Assembly: GCF_030551255.1 (NCBI RefSeq)
Contig: NZ_CP130630.1
Coordinates: forward strand, 11,283,001-11,347,000
Source: Streptomyces sp. NL15-2K
GTDB taxonomy: Bacteria; Actinomycetota; Actinomycetes; Streptomycetales; Streptomycetaceae
Length of the DNA stretch: 64,000 nucleotides
Reading direction: 5' to 3'
Made by a program: the position numbers and the translations under genes. This document shows, piece after piece, positions 35,057 to 44,256 of this stretch (its first letter is position 1; each line of letters starts with the position of its first letter). The notes beneath the pieces were generated by a model. It was not told the DNA's origin. It saw nothing but the letters and a program-made list of their open reading frames with translations, and ran no database searches.

Positions 35057-36558
35057 GGGTTCGTCGCCGTGTCGGAGGGAGGCAGGGACGAAGCCGCCCG
35101 GGTGAGCCCGGCCACGGTGAGGGACGGACCGCTCAGCTCCGCCGTCACGGACCCGCGGACGAAGACCAGGGCGCGTCGGCAGACGTCCGCGACCTCCTGG
35201 AAGTCGGTGGAGATGAGGAGGACCGCGAGGCCGGCGGCCAGCGCCTGGTCGAGCAGGCGGTGGATCGCCGCCTTGGCACCGATGTCCACGCTCGCCGTCG
35301 GCTCCTCGAGAATCAGCAGGCGCAGGCCCACCCGGAGCCACCGGCCGATCATGACCTTCTGCTGGTTTCCACCGGACAGGGTGGCGATGGGCGCCTCGCT
35401 GTCACGGGGACGCACCGAGAACCGCTCGATCAGGGCGGCGGCCTCGCGGCGTTCGCGGCGGGGAGTGATCCAGCGCAGCGCCCGCAGGCCTCCCGCGCGG
35501 GGGTTGGCCAGGAGGTTCTCCCGCACGGTCAGCTCGGCGAGGCAGCCCTCCAGCTGCCGGTCACCGGGTACGAAGGCGACACCGAGTCCTACGGCGTCGG
35601 CGACCGTACGAGGACTGTACGGACGGCCGTCGAGCAGGGCCCGTCCGTCGAGGAGGGGCTGGGAGCCCGCGAGGGCTCGGCCCAGGTCCGTGTGCCCGGC
35701 GCCCGTGAGGCCGACCAGGCCCAGGACCTCGCCGGCCCTGAGCTCCAGGCCGACCGGTCCCGCGCCGGCGGTTCGTACGCCGTCCAGGGTCAGGACGGCC
35801 GGGCCGCCTGCCGGGGCCCTGGCGGGGCGGTGGCCGGTCAGTTCCTCGCCGAGGATGTCGCGCACCAGACGGGCAGGGCTGTGGTCCGTCAGCGAGCCCT
35901 GGCTGACGAGGCGGCCGTCGCGCAGGACGGCGTAGGTGTCGGCGACCTCGTACACCTCGTCCAGGCGGTGGCTGACGTAGAGGATGCCGTGCCCCCGGTC
36001 GCGCAGGGCGTGCAGGACGCGGAACAGCCGGGCGCTGTCCGCGGCGGGGAGGCGGGCGGTCGGCTCGTCCAGGACGATGAGCTTCGCCCGTGCCGCCAGG
36101 GCTCGTGCGACGGCGACCAGGGAACGCTCGGCCGGGGCGAGCTGGGCCACGGTCGCGTCGGGGTCGAGATGACCGGCGACGATCCGCAGGGCCTCGGCGC
36201 AGCGCTGTCGTGTCCGCCGCCAGGAGATCAGTCCGGCGCGGCGCGGATACCCGGTGCCGAGGGCGATGTTCTCGGCCACCGTCATCCACTCCACGAGGCC
36301 GAGATCCTGGTGGATGAAGGACATGCCGCGGGCAGCGGCATGACTTCCGAGCGGGTGGCCGTCCACCGTGATCTGCCCGGCGTCGGCGTGGTGGACGCCG
36401 GCGAGCACCTTGATGAGCGTGGACTTTCCGGCTCCGTTGGGACCGAGGAGGGCGAGAACGCTGCCGGCGTGGACGTCGAGGTCGACCCCGGTCAGCGCGA
36501 CGGTCCCGCCGAACCGCTTGGCGAGCCCACGGACGCGGACCAGAGGTTCCACGGACAT
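35053..36558 (-). CDS. Ribose-type sugar ABC transporter ATP-binding protein with two ATPase domains
   Basis: 501 residues, the tandem-domain RbsA/MglA architecture. Domain 1 has Walker A GPNGAGKSTLIKVL, a signature reading LAPAERSLVAVARALA and Walker B LIVLDEPTA. Domain 2 has the degenerate P-loop GLTGAGHTDLGRAL usual in this family, the signature LSGGNQQKVMIGRWL, and Walker B LLILEEPTASVD, in which the metal-coordinating aspartate is replaced by glutamate. First gene of the operon; start ATG 36558, 147 bases downstream of the SpoIIE/HATPase gene. The D to E change in domain 2 is unusual for this family and may weaken activity of that site. Confidence 0.9.
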   Translation of the reverse strand: MSVEPLVRVRGLAKRFGGTVALTGVDLDVHAGSVLALLGPNGAGKSTLIKVLAGVHHADAGQITVDGHPLGSHAAARGMSFIHQDLGLVEWMTVAENIALGTGYPRRAGLISWRRTRQRCAEALRIVAGHLDPDATVAQLAPAERSLVAVARALAARAKLIVLDEPTARLPAADSARLFRVLHALRDRGHGILYVSHRLDEVYEVADTYAVLRDGRLVSQGSLTDHSPARLVRDILGEELTGHRPARAPAGGPAVLTLDGVRTAGAGPVGLELRAGEVLGLVGLTGAGHTDLGRALAGSQPLLDGRALLDGRPYSPRTVADAVGLGVAFVPGDRQLEGCLAELTVRENLLANPRAGGLRALRWITPRRERREAAALIERFSVRPRDSEAPIATLSGGNQQKVMIGRWLRVGLRLLILEEPTASVDIGAKAAIHRLLDQALAAGLAVLLISTDFQEVADVCRRALVFVRGSVTAELSGPSLTVAGLTRAASSLPPSDTATNP

Positions 36559-36705
36559 CTCCGGTGATCGGCCTGGCGAGATCTTCCCCGCCTGTCAAGG
36601 GCGATACTAGCGGGGCGTATAGGCGTATTTCCGGCATTTGCCGTTCAGTGGCCGTTGACCACTCGTTGGGGGCACAGCGCCTGCCTCAGTGCAGTCCCCA
36701 GGCCC

Positions 36706-39606
36706 TCACAGGCCGTCGAGCCCGCATTCGGCCCAGATGACCTTGCCCTCCGGCGTGTAGCGCGTACCCCAGCTCCGTGCCAGTTGCGCGACGAGGAACA
36801 GACCGCGGCCGCCCTCATCGGTGGTGGCCGCCCGGCGCAGGTGCGGGGCGGTGTTGCTGGTGTCGGAGACCTCGCAGATCAGGGTGCGGTCGTGCAGCAG
36901 CCGTACCCGGATCGGCCCGGCGCCATGGCGGATGGCGTTGGTGACCAGCTCGCTGAGCATCAGTTCCGCGGCGAACGCGGCCTCGTCGAGCCCCCAGTCG
37001 GCCAGCTGCCGGAGGGCCGAGGCACGGACCTCGCTGACGCGGGCCGGGTCGGCGGGCAGGTCCCAGGTGGCGATCCGGTGGGGGGCGAGGGCGTGGGTGC
37101 GGGCGACGAGCAGGGCGATGTCGTCGAGGGGGCAGGCGGGCGCCACGGTGTCCAGGACCGCCCGGCAGGTCTCCTCGGGTGTGCGCTCGGTGTGGGCCAG
37201 GGTCTCGCGCAGCTGGCCGAGGACCACGTCGACGTCGCGGTGCCGGTCCTCGATGAGTCCATCGGTGTAGAGGACCAGCTGGCTGTCCTCGGGCAGGTCG
37301 ATCTCGGCGGCTTCGAAAGGCAGGCCCCCGAGGCCGAGTGGGGGCCCGGCGGGCAGGTCGGGGAACGACACGGTGCCGTCGGGGCGGACCAGCGCGGGCG
37401 GCGGGTGGCCGGCGCGGGCCATGGTGCACCGCTGCGAGGTCGGGTCGTAGATGGCGTACAGACAGGTCGCGCCGATGATGCCGCCACCGTCGGAGACGGG
37501 GTCCTCGCGGTCCAGTCGTCCCACGAGGTTGTCGAGGTGGGTGAGGACCTCGTCCGGGGGGAAGTCGAGCTCGGCGTAGCTGCGTGCGGCGGTGCGCAGC
37601 CGGCCCATGGTGGCGGCGGAGAGCATGCCATGGCCGACGACGTCGCCGACGAAGAGGCCGATGCGGGTGCCGGACAGGGGGATGACGTCGTACCAGTCAC
37701 CGCCGACGTCTGATTCGGCGGGCAGGTAGCGATGGGCGACGTCGACGGCGTCCTGGTCGGGCACGCCGTGCGGGAGCAGGCTGCGCTGCAGGGTCAGCGC
37801 CATGGTCCGTTCGCGCGTGTAGCGCCGGGCGTTGTCGATGGACAGTGCGGCCCGGGCTGCGAGTTCCTGGGCCAGGGAGCAGTCGTCGTCTCCGAAGGGG
37901 GCGGGGTCCTGCGCGCGGTAGAAGGCGGCGACGCCCAGGACGACGCCGCGGGCGACCAGGGGCACCGCGATGAGGGAGTGGACGTGGTTCAGCAGCTGTT
38001 CGGAATGCTCGGGGTCCTGCGCGAGCCGGCCCGCGGCGGCCTTCAGGTCCGGTTCCAGCACTGCCTGCCCACTGGTCAGAGACCGCAGCTGGGGCGTGGC
38101 GGGGCCGTGGTCGACCTGCTTGCCGACCGGGCTGAAGGGGCAGTCGTCGCGGATGCCGTGGACCACCGTACGGCGCAGGTCACTGCACGGATCGGCGGAC
38201 TCCTCGCCGCGCAGTACCGCCTCGGGCAGGTCGATGGTGACGAAGTCGGCCAGTCGCGGCACCGCGGCCTCGGCGAGTTCCTGGGCCGTGCGGCGCACGT
38301 CCAGGGTGGTGCCTATGCGGGCGCCGGCCTCGGACAGCAGCTCCAGGCGGCGTCGCGCGGCCAGGGCGTACGCCCCCACGTGCGGTTCCCCCACCAGCAC
38401 GAGCCCTCTGGCGGGGGGCGGGGAGACGTGGTGATCGCCCGTGGCGCCGTCGCCGTCGGCGGTCGTGACGCCCTCGCCGTCCACCGCGATCCGGCCGGGT
38501 GACGCGTGGAGAAGGCGCTCGGACGGCAGGGTGGCGGAGAATCGCTCGGCTGACGCCGCAAGGACGGGAACGGCCCCGGACGGCAGGGTGACAGGGACCG
38601 CGGCAGGCCCGGCGAAGTAGCCCAGCGGCTCGTCGCCCTGGTGCGGGACGGCGTGGGGCTCGCGTGGCGACGGGCCGGGGAGCACGGCCTCGACGGCGAA
38701 GCCTTCCACCCCGGAGGCACTCGTCATCGGACGGCTCAGGAGCGTGATCCGCCGGCCGTCGGGCAGGGACACATCGATGGCCGCCCGCTGCGCGCGGGAG
38801 ATCAGCTCGGCGGCCTTCTCCATGAGGATCGCCCGGTCGCGGGGGCGCAGCTCGAGCGCCAGTTCGTCGACCCCGATGCTGTGGTGACGGCCTGTGGCGG
38901 CTCCGGCTCCGGCGTCCAGGTACGCCCGCAGCAGATCGCGTTCACGCGCGGAACTCTGTCCCAGCAGGCGCCGCTCGATGGCCTCGGCGGCCTTGTGCAG
39001 CACGGTGTCCAGCGAGGGGTCCTCGGCGCTGCGCGGATAGCCGAAGCACAGGACGCCCTCGATGCGCCCGCTGAGCGGGTCGCGCAGGGGAAGCGCGCGG
39101 CAGGCGCTGCCCTGGGAGCGCTCGGCGAAGTGCTCGGCGCCGTAGACCCGGATGGGCCGCCGCTCCACCAGGGCGAGACCGATGCCGTTGGTACCGGCGA
39201 ACTGCTCGGCGAACACGAAACCCGGGACGCTTTGGATCGCCGGGAGACTCCTGGCCAGCGACGCCTCTCCGAACCGGCGCAGGAGGACCGTCCCGCTCGC
39301 ATCGGCGACGGAGATGTTCATCCCGCTGCCGGCGAACCTCGACTGCAACCGGTCGAGCACCGGCACGGCCGCGCGGACGATCCTGCCCTCCGGGTCGAAA
39401 TCCTCCCGGAAGGGAAGGTCGGACTGGTCCGGCGACAGCCCCAGGACCCGGCAGCGCTGCCAGGAATTCAGGATCGACGTGCGCACACCCGCCTCGACCC
39501 GCTCGCCCTGCAGAAACCGCACACGAAAACGGGCGGGCCCCGTGCCGCCTGTCGCACGCGCCGCCGGTATGGGTTCGTCGCCGGATCGAACCACGCCTCG
39601 CCTCAC
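36706..39606 (-). CDS. SpoIIE phosphatase fused to an anti-sigma-type histidine-kinase-like ATPase, with GAF sensors
   Basis: 966 residues. The N-terminus (SILNSWQRCRVLGLSPDQSD) resembles the AcoR-type GAF input domain; a second GAF lies about 405-590 (RRRLELLSEAGARIGTTLDV onward); the SpoIIE/PP2C domain (about 600-820) contains VGGDWYDVIPLSGTRIGLFV and VVGHGMLSAATMGRLRTAA and LYTDGLIEDRHRDVD; the C-terminal HATPase_c domain has the N-box ELMLSELVTNAIRHGAGPI and the G-box RGLFLVAQLARSWG. Phosphatase and kinase functions are thus both in one chain, as in many Streptomyces anti-sigma-type switches, so it can act on both sides of a partner switch. No STAS partner is adjacent. Start 39606 (ATG; MRRGVVRSGD). 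Confidence 0.9.
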   Translation of the reverse strand: MRRGVVRSGDEPIPAARATGGTGPARFRVRFLQGERVEAGVRTSILNSWQRCRVLGLSPDQSDLPFREDFDPEGRIVRAAVPVLDRLQSRFAGSGMNISVADASGTVLLRRFGEASLARSLPAIQSVPGFVFAEQFAGTNGIGLALVERRPIRVYGAEHFAERSQGSACRALPLRDPLSGRIEGVLCFGYPRSAEDPSLDTVLHKAAEAIERRLLGQSSARERDLLRAYLDAGAGAATGRHHSIGVDELALELRPRDRAILMEKAAELISRAQRAAIDVSLPDGRRITLLSRPMTSASGVEGFAVEAVLPGPSPREPHAVPHQGDEPLGYFAGPAAVPVTLPSGAVPVLAASAERFSATLPSERLLHASPGRIAVDGEGVTTADGDGATGDHHVSPPPARGLVLVGEPHVGAYALAARRRLELLSEAGARIGTTLDVRRTAQELAEAAVPRLADFVTIDLPEAVLRGEESADPCSDLRRTVVHGIRDDCPFSPVGKQVDHGPATPQLRSLTSGQAVLEPDLKAAAGRLAQDPEHSEQLLNHVHSLIAVPLVARGVVLGVAAFYRAQDPAPFGDDDCSLAQELAARAALSIDNARRYTRERTMALTLQRSLLPHGVPDQDAVDVAHRYLPAESDVGGDWYDVIPLSGTRIGLFVGDVVGHGMLSAATMGRLRTAARSYAELDFPPDEVLTHLDNLVGRLDREDPVSDGGGIIGATCLYAIYDPTSQRCTMARAGHPPPALVRPDGTVSFPDLPAGPPLGLGGLPFEAAEIDLPEDSQLVLYTDGLIEDRHRDVDVVLGQLRETLAHTERTPEETCRAVLDTVAPACPLDDIALLVARTHALAPHRIATWDLPADPARVSEVRASALRQLADWGLDEAAFAAELMLSELVTNAIRHGAGPIRVRLLHDRTLICEVSDTSNTAPHLRRAATTDEGGRGLFLVAQLARSWGTRYTPEGKVIWAECGLDGL

Positions 39607-39743
39607 TCGAGCTTCGATAATCCGCTATTCGGAAGTATCTGGCATTCACGAGGATACGGGCATAAGGAATGCGAGTCACGGTTCGTAATGCCCCTCACGC
39701 ACGGTGATCGGACGCGGTCGGCCGTCACCGGACGGCGACCGAC

Positions 39744-39784
39744 CGCTGGGGCCTTCCACCGACTCCCCGAGGAAGGCCCCAGCG
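39744..39784 (-). terminator. Strong hairpin terminator for the inositol operon
   Basis: Arms cgctggggccttcc (39744-39757) and ggaaggccccagcg (39771-39784) are perfectly complementary over 14 bp with a 13-base loop. It lies 39 bases past the stop of the last gene of the minus-strand inositol operon, with no poly-U tract, which is common for Streptomyces terminators. Confidence 0.75.
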
Positions 39785-39822
39785 GCACCCGCTTCCGCAC
39801 CGCTCTCACGCGGCGATCACGG

Positions 39823-40692
39823 TTACGCGGCGAGTTCCTTGGTGATCCGGTCCAGCATGAACGCCGAGGACTCCCGGGCCCGCTCCTCCCAGGCGAAGAC
39901 GCAGGACGTGGCGACGCCGTCGAAGTCCAGTTCGCGCAGGGTGCCGAAGAAGGTGTCCCAGTCGACCTCGCCCTGGCCGATGTCGAGATGCTGGTGGATG
40001 CGGGCCGGGGTGCCGGGCGGGTTGAGGATGTAGCGCAGGCCGGAGGAGCCCTTGTGATTGAAGGAGTCGGCGATGTGCACATGCTGGAGCTTGTCGCCGG
40101 CGTGGCGCATCATCGCCGCGATGTCGGCGCCGACCTCGGACGCGCCCGAGAGGTGGAAGGTGTGCGGGGCGCAGTAGAGGTAGTTCACCCAGGGCTTGTT
40201 GATCGCGCGGACGAGATTGACCGCCGGGGTGTTCTCCTCGCAGAAGTCGTCGGGGTGCGCCTCCAGATTGAGGGCGATGCCCTCCCGCTCGAAGACGGGC
40301 AGCAGCTCCTCCATGGAGCGCCAGAACGCGGCCTCGCTCTCGGCGGCGCGCTCCGGCCGCCCGTTGAACTCGGAGTTCATGAGCGGGCATTCGAGCTCGA
40401 CGGTGATCTCGATCATCCGCTTCCAGTAGCGGACGGCGGTCTGCCGCTCGGTCTCGTCGGGTGAGGACCACTTGTAGAGCGGCAGGACGGAGGACAGCTG
40501 TACTCCGTGCGTGCGCAACGACCGCTTGAGCGCGGCCACCCGCTCGTCGTCCGCCCGTGGATGCAGGAAGAACGGCATGAAGTCGTCGCGCGGCGACAAC
40601 TCGATGTACTCGTAGCCGAGTTCGGCGACCGTGCGCACCATGTCGTCCATGGGCAGGGTGCGGAGCATGTACGGGTCGAGGGCGATCTTCAC
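39823..40692 (-). CDS. TIM-barrel sugar isomerase/epimerase of the inositol pathway, IolH-like
   Basis: 289 residues from GTG 40692, which overlaps the iolG stop as GTGA. The AP-endonuclease-2-fold TIM barrel is clear: MVRTVAELGYEYIELSPRDD near the start, then the metal-site residues NSEFNGRPER, NLEAHPDDF, HVHIADSFNHKG and HQHLDIGQGEVDWD. The sequence resembles actinobacterial IolH proteins, whose exact reaction is unsettled (an isomerase or epimerase of an inositol catabolic intermediate). It is the last gene of the operon, followed by a strong hairpin terminator. Confidence 0.87.
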   Translation of the reverse strand: MKIALDPYMLRTLPMDDMVRTVAELGYEYIELSPRDDFMPFFLHPRADDERVAALKRSLRTHGVQLSSVLPLYKWSSPDETERQTAVRYWKRMIEITVELECPLMNSEFNGRPERAAESEAAFWRSMEELLPVFEREGIALNLEAHPDDFCEENTPAVNLVRAINKPWVNYLYCAPHTFHLSGASEVGADIAAMMRHAGDKLQHVHIADSFNHKGSSGLRYILNPPGTPARIHQHLDIGQGEVDWDTFFGTLRELDFDGVATSCVFAWEERARESSAFMLDRITKELAA

Positions 40693-41708
40693 GCGGTGCC
40701 TCCGTAGAGGGTGGGGCGGGGCTTCATGTCGGCGGCGACGACGGCGCCGTCGGATTCGAGGGACCGCACGGCGGCGTCGGTGATGACGGTGGCGGCGTAG
40801 CCGTCCCATGCGGATGGGCCGGTGGGCTCGGCGCCCGACTCGACCGAGGCGATCCACTCGCGGAACTCGGTGTCGAAGGCGTCCGCGAAGCGGCCCTTCC
40901 AGTCCTGGAGCACTGCGGTGCCGTGGCGGCCCGCGGTGCGGATGCCGACGGCGGCGGGGTCGGGCAGCCGGACCAGGCCGTCCTCGCCGACGGTCTCGCA
41001 CTGGATGTCGTAGCCGTACTGGCAGTTGACGAAGACTTCGAGGTCGATGCGGACGCCGTTCGCGGTCTCGAAGTACATCAGCTGCGGATCCTTGAGGTGC
41101 GCGAACCGCTTGCCGGTGGCGCGCGGGGTGATCACCTGGGCGGAGACGATCTCGTCGTCGAGCAGCCAGCGCAGGGTGTCGATCTCGTGCACGGCGGTGT
41201 CCTGGGCGGCCATCGCGGAGTGGTACGACTCCGGCACGGTCGGGTTGCGGTGCGCGCAGTGGACGATCAGCGGGGTGCCGATGGAGCCGGAGGCGATGAC
41301 CTCCTTCATCTGGCGGTAGCCCGCGTCGAAACGGCGCATGAAGCCGACCTGCACCAGGCGGCTGCCGCGAGCGCGCTCGGCCTCGACGACGCGGAGGCAG
41401 TCCTCGGCGGTCGTCGCGAGCGGTTTCTCGCAGAACACCGGCTTGCCCGCGGCGATGGCGTTCAGGACGTGCTCGGCATGGGTGGGGCCCCAGGAGGTGA
41501 CGAGGACGGCATCCACCTCGGGGGAGGCGATCAGGTCGGCGCCGGTCGGCAGGGCCGTGGCGCCGACGCGGGCGGCCACCTCCGCGGCCCGGGCCTGGTC
41601 GAGGTCCGTCACGGCGGTGACCTGCGCCCCCGCGACGACCTCGGTGAGGCGTCGGATGTGGTCCTGGCCGATCATTCCGGCGCCGATGACGCCAATACGT
41701 ACGGTCAT
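40689..41708 (-). CDS. iolG: Inositol 2-dehydrogenase
   Basis: 339 residues, a Gfo/Idh/MocA oxidoreductase. N-terminal Rossmann motif IGVIGAGMIGQDHIRRLTEV binds NAD; FCEKPLATT supplies the EKP lysine; VGFMRRFDAGYRQMKEVIAS and HCAHRNPTVPESYHSAM match myo-inositol dehydrogenases very closely, and DIQCETVGEDGLVRLPDP is the characteristic second-domain strand. Oxidises myo- or scyllo-inositol to the inosose. It is second from the end of the operon, with iolH-like coupled behind. Start ATG 41708. Confidence 0.93.
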   Translation of the reverse strand: MTVRIGVIGAGMIGQDHIRRLTEVVAGAQVTAVTDLDQARAAEVAARVGATALPTGADLIASPEVDAVLVTSWGPTHAEHVLNAIAAGKPVFCEKPLATTAEDCLRVVEAERARGSRLVQVGFMRRFDAGYRQMKEVIASGSIGTPLIVHCAHRNPTVPESYHSAMAAQDTAVHEIDTLRWLLDDEIVSAQVITPRATGKRFAHLKDPQLMYFETANGVRIDLEVFVNCQYGYDIQCETVGEDGLVRLPDPAAVGIRTAGRHGTAVLQDWKGRFADAFDTEFREWIASVESGAEPTGPSAWDGYAATVITDAAVRSLESDGAVVAADMKPRPTLYGGTA

Positions 41709-41732
41709 GGTCGAGTCCTTAACTACTGACGA

Positions 41733-43154
41733 TCAGGAGAACCGGGCCCGAAGCTCCGCTTCGAGGCCCTCGAGGGTGCGGCCCTTGGTCTCGGGGACGT
41801 AGAGCTTCACGAAGGTGAGCGAGAACAGCCCGGCCACCACGAACAGGAAGAAGGTGTTGGAGATCCCGATCCCGTCGACCAGGGATGGGAAGACCAGCCC
41901 GATCACGAAGTTGGTCAGCCACAGCACCACGGCCGCCACGCCCATCCCGAAGCCGCGCATCCGCATCGGGAAGATCTCCGACAGCATCAGCCAGGTCACC
42001 GGCGAGATCGCGCCCTGCTGGAAGGCGAGGAACGTGACGGTCATGGCGAGCACCGCGTACGCCCGGCCGTCACCGGAGGGCAGCGTCAGGGAGAAGACGC
42101 CGATCATCAACAGAGCTGTGGTGGTACCGATCTGACCGGTCATCAGCATCGGGCGCCGGTTGACACGCCCCAGCAGCCAGATGCCGACGAACGTGGCCAG
42201 CACCGAGATCACGCCGTTGGCGATGTTCGCCGTCAGCGCGCTGTCGGAGGCGAATCCGGCGTCGGTGAGGATCTGGGTGCCGTAGTACATGATCGTGTTG
42301 ACGCCGGTGATCTGCTGCACGATCGCGATGCCGAAGCCGACGAACATCAGCCTGCGCACCCAGGGCGTGGACTTCATGTCCTGCCAGCCGCCGAGCTTCT
42401 CCTGCTCCTCCTTCACGGCGAGCGCGGACACCTCGGCGAGCTCGGCCTCGGCCCGCTGCTGGGACCGTACCTGCTTGAGGACTTCCAGCGCCTCGCCGAA
42501 GCGGGTCTTCGAGGCCAGCCAGCGCGGGCTCTCCGGCATCACCAGCATGCCGAACCACAGCACGACGGCCGGCAGGGTGGCGACCACCAGCATCCAGCGC
42601 CACACGCCGCCGGACTCGCCGCCGACATCGGCGATGATCGCGTTGCTCGTGAAGGCCAGCAACTGCCCGCTGACGATCATGAGTTCGTTACGGGTGACCA
42701 GTGCGCCGCGCCGCTCGGCGGGCGAGACCTCCGCGAGGTAGACCGGCACGGTCACCGACGCGCCGCCGACCGCGAGACCGAGCACGAACCGGGCCACGAC
42801 CATGATCGCGGTGTTCGGCGCGAGCGTGCAGCCGAGCGCGCCGACGAAGAAGACCACGGCGAGGATGAGGATCGTACGGCGACGTCCGCGCGTGTCCGAC
42901 AACCGCCCACCGGTCACCGCGCCCAGCGCGGCGCCGAGCAGCAGCGAACTGGTGACCATGCCCTCGGTGACCGGGGTCAGGCCCAGGTCGTCGGTCATGT
43001 AGGGCAGGGCGCCGTTGATGACACCGGTGTCGTAACCGAAGAGGAGTCCGCCGAAGGTGGCGATGACGGTGATGAGCCGCAGCCGCCGGGACACGGCGCG
43101 CGGGGCGTCGTCCGTGACGGTGGTGGCCGGTGTCGGGTCGTCCCTGACGTCCAT
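41733..43154 (-). CDS. Sugar-porter MFS transporter, probably inositol uptake (IolT-like)
   Basis: 473 residues with twelve membrane segments. Sugar porter signatures are present: GGLLFGYDTGVINGALPYMT in helix 1, GGRLSDTRGRRRTI (loop 2-3), PESPRWLASKTRFGEA after helix 6, QQITGVNTIMYYGTQIL in helix 7 and PETKGRTLEGLEAEL at the end. It sits in a tight gene string with iolG and the iolE-like gene (8 bases to the latter), so proton-coupled inositol import is the most economical assignment, but the substrate is inferred from context. Start ATG 43154. Confidence 0.88.
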   Translation of the reverse strand: MDVRDDPTPATTVTDDAPRAVSRRLRLITVIATFGGLLFGYDTGVINGALPYMTDDLGLTPVTEGMVTSSLLLGAALGAVTGGRLSDTRGRRRTILILAVVFFVGALGCTLAPNTAIMVVARFVLGLAVGGASVTVPVYLAEVSPAERRGALVTRNELMIVSGQLLAFTSNAIIADVGGESGGVWRWMLVVATLPAVVLWFGMLVMPESPRWLASKTRFGEALEVLKQVRSQQRAEAELAEVSALAVKEEQEKLGGWQDMKSTPWVRRLMFVGFGIAIVQQITGVNTIMYYGTQILTDAGFASDSALTANIANGVISVLATFVGIWLLGRVNRRPMLMTGQIGTTTALLMIGVFSLTLPSGDGRAYAVLAMTVTFLAFQQGAISPVTWLMLSEIFPMRMRGFGMGVAAVVLWLTNFVIGLVFPSLVDGIGISNTFFLFVVAGLFSLTFVKLYVPETKGRTLEGLEAELRARFS

Positions 43155-43162
43155 GGCGCCTC

Positions 43163-44113
43163 CTACTTGTCGTGGTTCGGACGTCGGGTTTCCGTCAGGC
43201 CGCAGCCGACCAGGTGCTCACGCGTGCTGACCGCGATGGGCAGCGGCACCTCGGGAGCGCACGGGTACAGGTCCTGCTCCACGATCACGAACAACTCGGC
43301 GTCGAGCCGGGCGAGTTCGGCCACCACGTCGGCGGGCCTGGGCACCCCCGCGGGAGGCGAGACGCACACCCCGCGCTTGACGGCCTCGCCGAAGGAGAGG
43401 TTCTCGTCGGCGACCTGGGCCAGGATCTCCGGGTCCATCTGCTTGATGTGGACGTAGCCGACGCGCTCGCCGAACCGGCGGATCAGGTCGAGGTTGTCAC
43501 CGCCGCCGTAGGCGACGTGCCCGGTGTCCAGGCAGAGGTTCGTGTAGCGGCTGTCCGACTCGTTGAGCAGCCGCTCGATCTCCGGCTGGGTCTGGATGTG
43601 GCTGTCGGCGTGCGGATGGATGACGAGGCGTACGTCGTACTCGTCGAGGAGCAGCCGGCCGAGCCGGTCGGCGTTCCGGCCGAAGCCCGCCCACTGCTCG
43701 GCGGTCAGCTCGGGCGACTCGGTGAAGCCGCCGGTCTTCTCGTCCCGGTACATGGGCGGGATGAAGACGAGATGGTGGGCCCCCGCGGCGGCGGTCAACG
43801 CGGCGACCTGCCGGACGTGGGCGAGCATCTCGTCCCAGGCTTCCGGTCGGTGCAGCGCGCCGAACGCGGTGCCCCCGGAGACCTGGAGCCCACGGGCGTC
43901 CAGTTCCTCCTTCAGGCGCTGGGGGTCGATGGGGAGGTAGCCGTACGGCCCGAGCTCCAGCCACTCGTAGCCGGCTTCGGCCAGCTCGTCGAGGAAGCGG
44001 GTGTACGGCACCTGGTGCTCGTCCTCGGGGAACCAGACGCCCCAGGAATCGGGGGCCGAGCCCAGACACAGGTTGCCTGCGACGGTGCGGAGCGGGGTGG
44101 GCGCCGTTGCCAT
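43163..44113 (-). CDS. TIM-barrel enzyme of inositol catabolism, IolE-like (inosose dehydratase type)
   Basis: 316 residues, first gene of the operon. The fold is again an AP-endonuclease-2 TIM barrel: LCLGSAPDSWGVWFPEDEHQ, GYEWLELGPYGYLPIDPQRL, metal residues in LVIHPHADSHIQTQPE, CLDTGHVAYGGG, GYVHIKQMDPEI and VIVEQDLYP. Actinobacterial relatives are annotated as inosose (2-keto-myo-inositol) dehydratase; similarity to B. subtilis IolE is limited, so iolE is not asserted. An operator-like sequence lies about 59 bases upstream of the start ATG (44113), matching one upstream of the lone binding protein at 45485-46489. Confidence 0.83.
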   Translation of the reverse strand: MATAPTPLRTVAGNLCLGSAPDSWGVWFPEDEHQVPYTRFLDELAEAGYEWLELGPYGYLPIDPQRLKEELDARGLQVSGGTAFGALHRPEAWDEMLAHVRQVAALTAAAGAHHLVFIPPMYRDEKTGGFTESPELTAEQWAGFGRNADRLGRLLLDEYDVRLVIHPHADSHIQTQPEIERLLNESDSRYTNLCLDTGHVAYGGGDNLDLIRRFGERVGYVHIKQMDPEILAQVADENLSFGEAVKRGVCVSPPAGVPRPADVVAELARLDAELFVIVEQDLYPCAPEVPLPIAVSTREHLVGCGLTETRRPNHDK

Positions 44114-44161
44114 GACGTGTCCTTCGGGGAGGGGACGGTAGTCAGTGGACGAATATCCTGT

Positions 44162-44185
44162 CGCGCTCTACTAGCGCGCTCTAGT
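44162..44185. promoter_or_regulatory. Operator-like site of the inositol regulator, copy 1
   Basis: Two direct copies of gcgctcta (44163-44170 and 44176-44183) flank a cta; the right half is the 14-mer tagcgcgctctagt (44172-44185), identical to a site upstream of the inositol-type binding protein. It begins 59 bases from the iolE-like start codon. The palindromic core AGCGCGCT suits a LacI-family repressor, and the divergent gene encodes one. Confidence 0.6.
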
Positions 44186-44256
44186 CCGAGTACGATGACC
44201 CCTGTCCAAATGTCATGTCAATAGCTTGTTGCCGGGAGATTTCGAGATCGCAAGCC

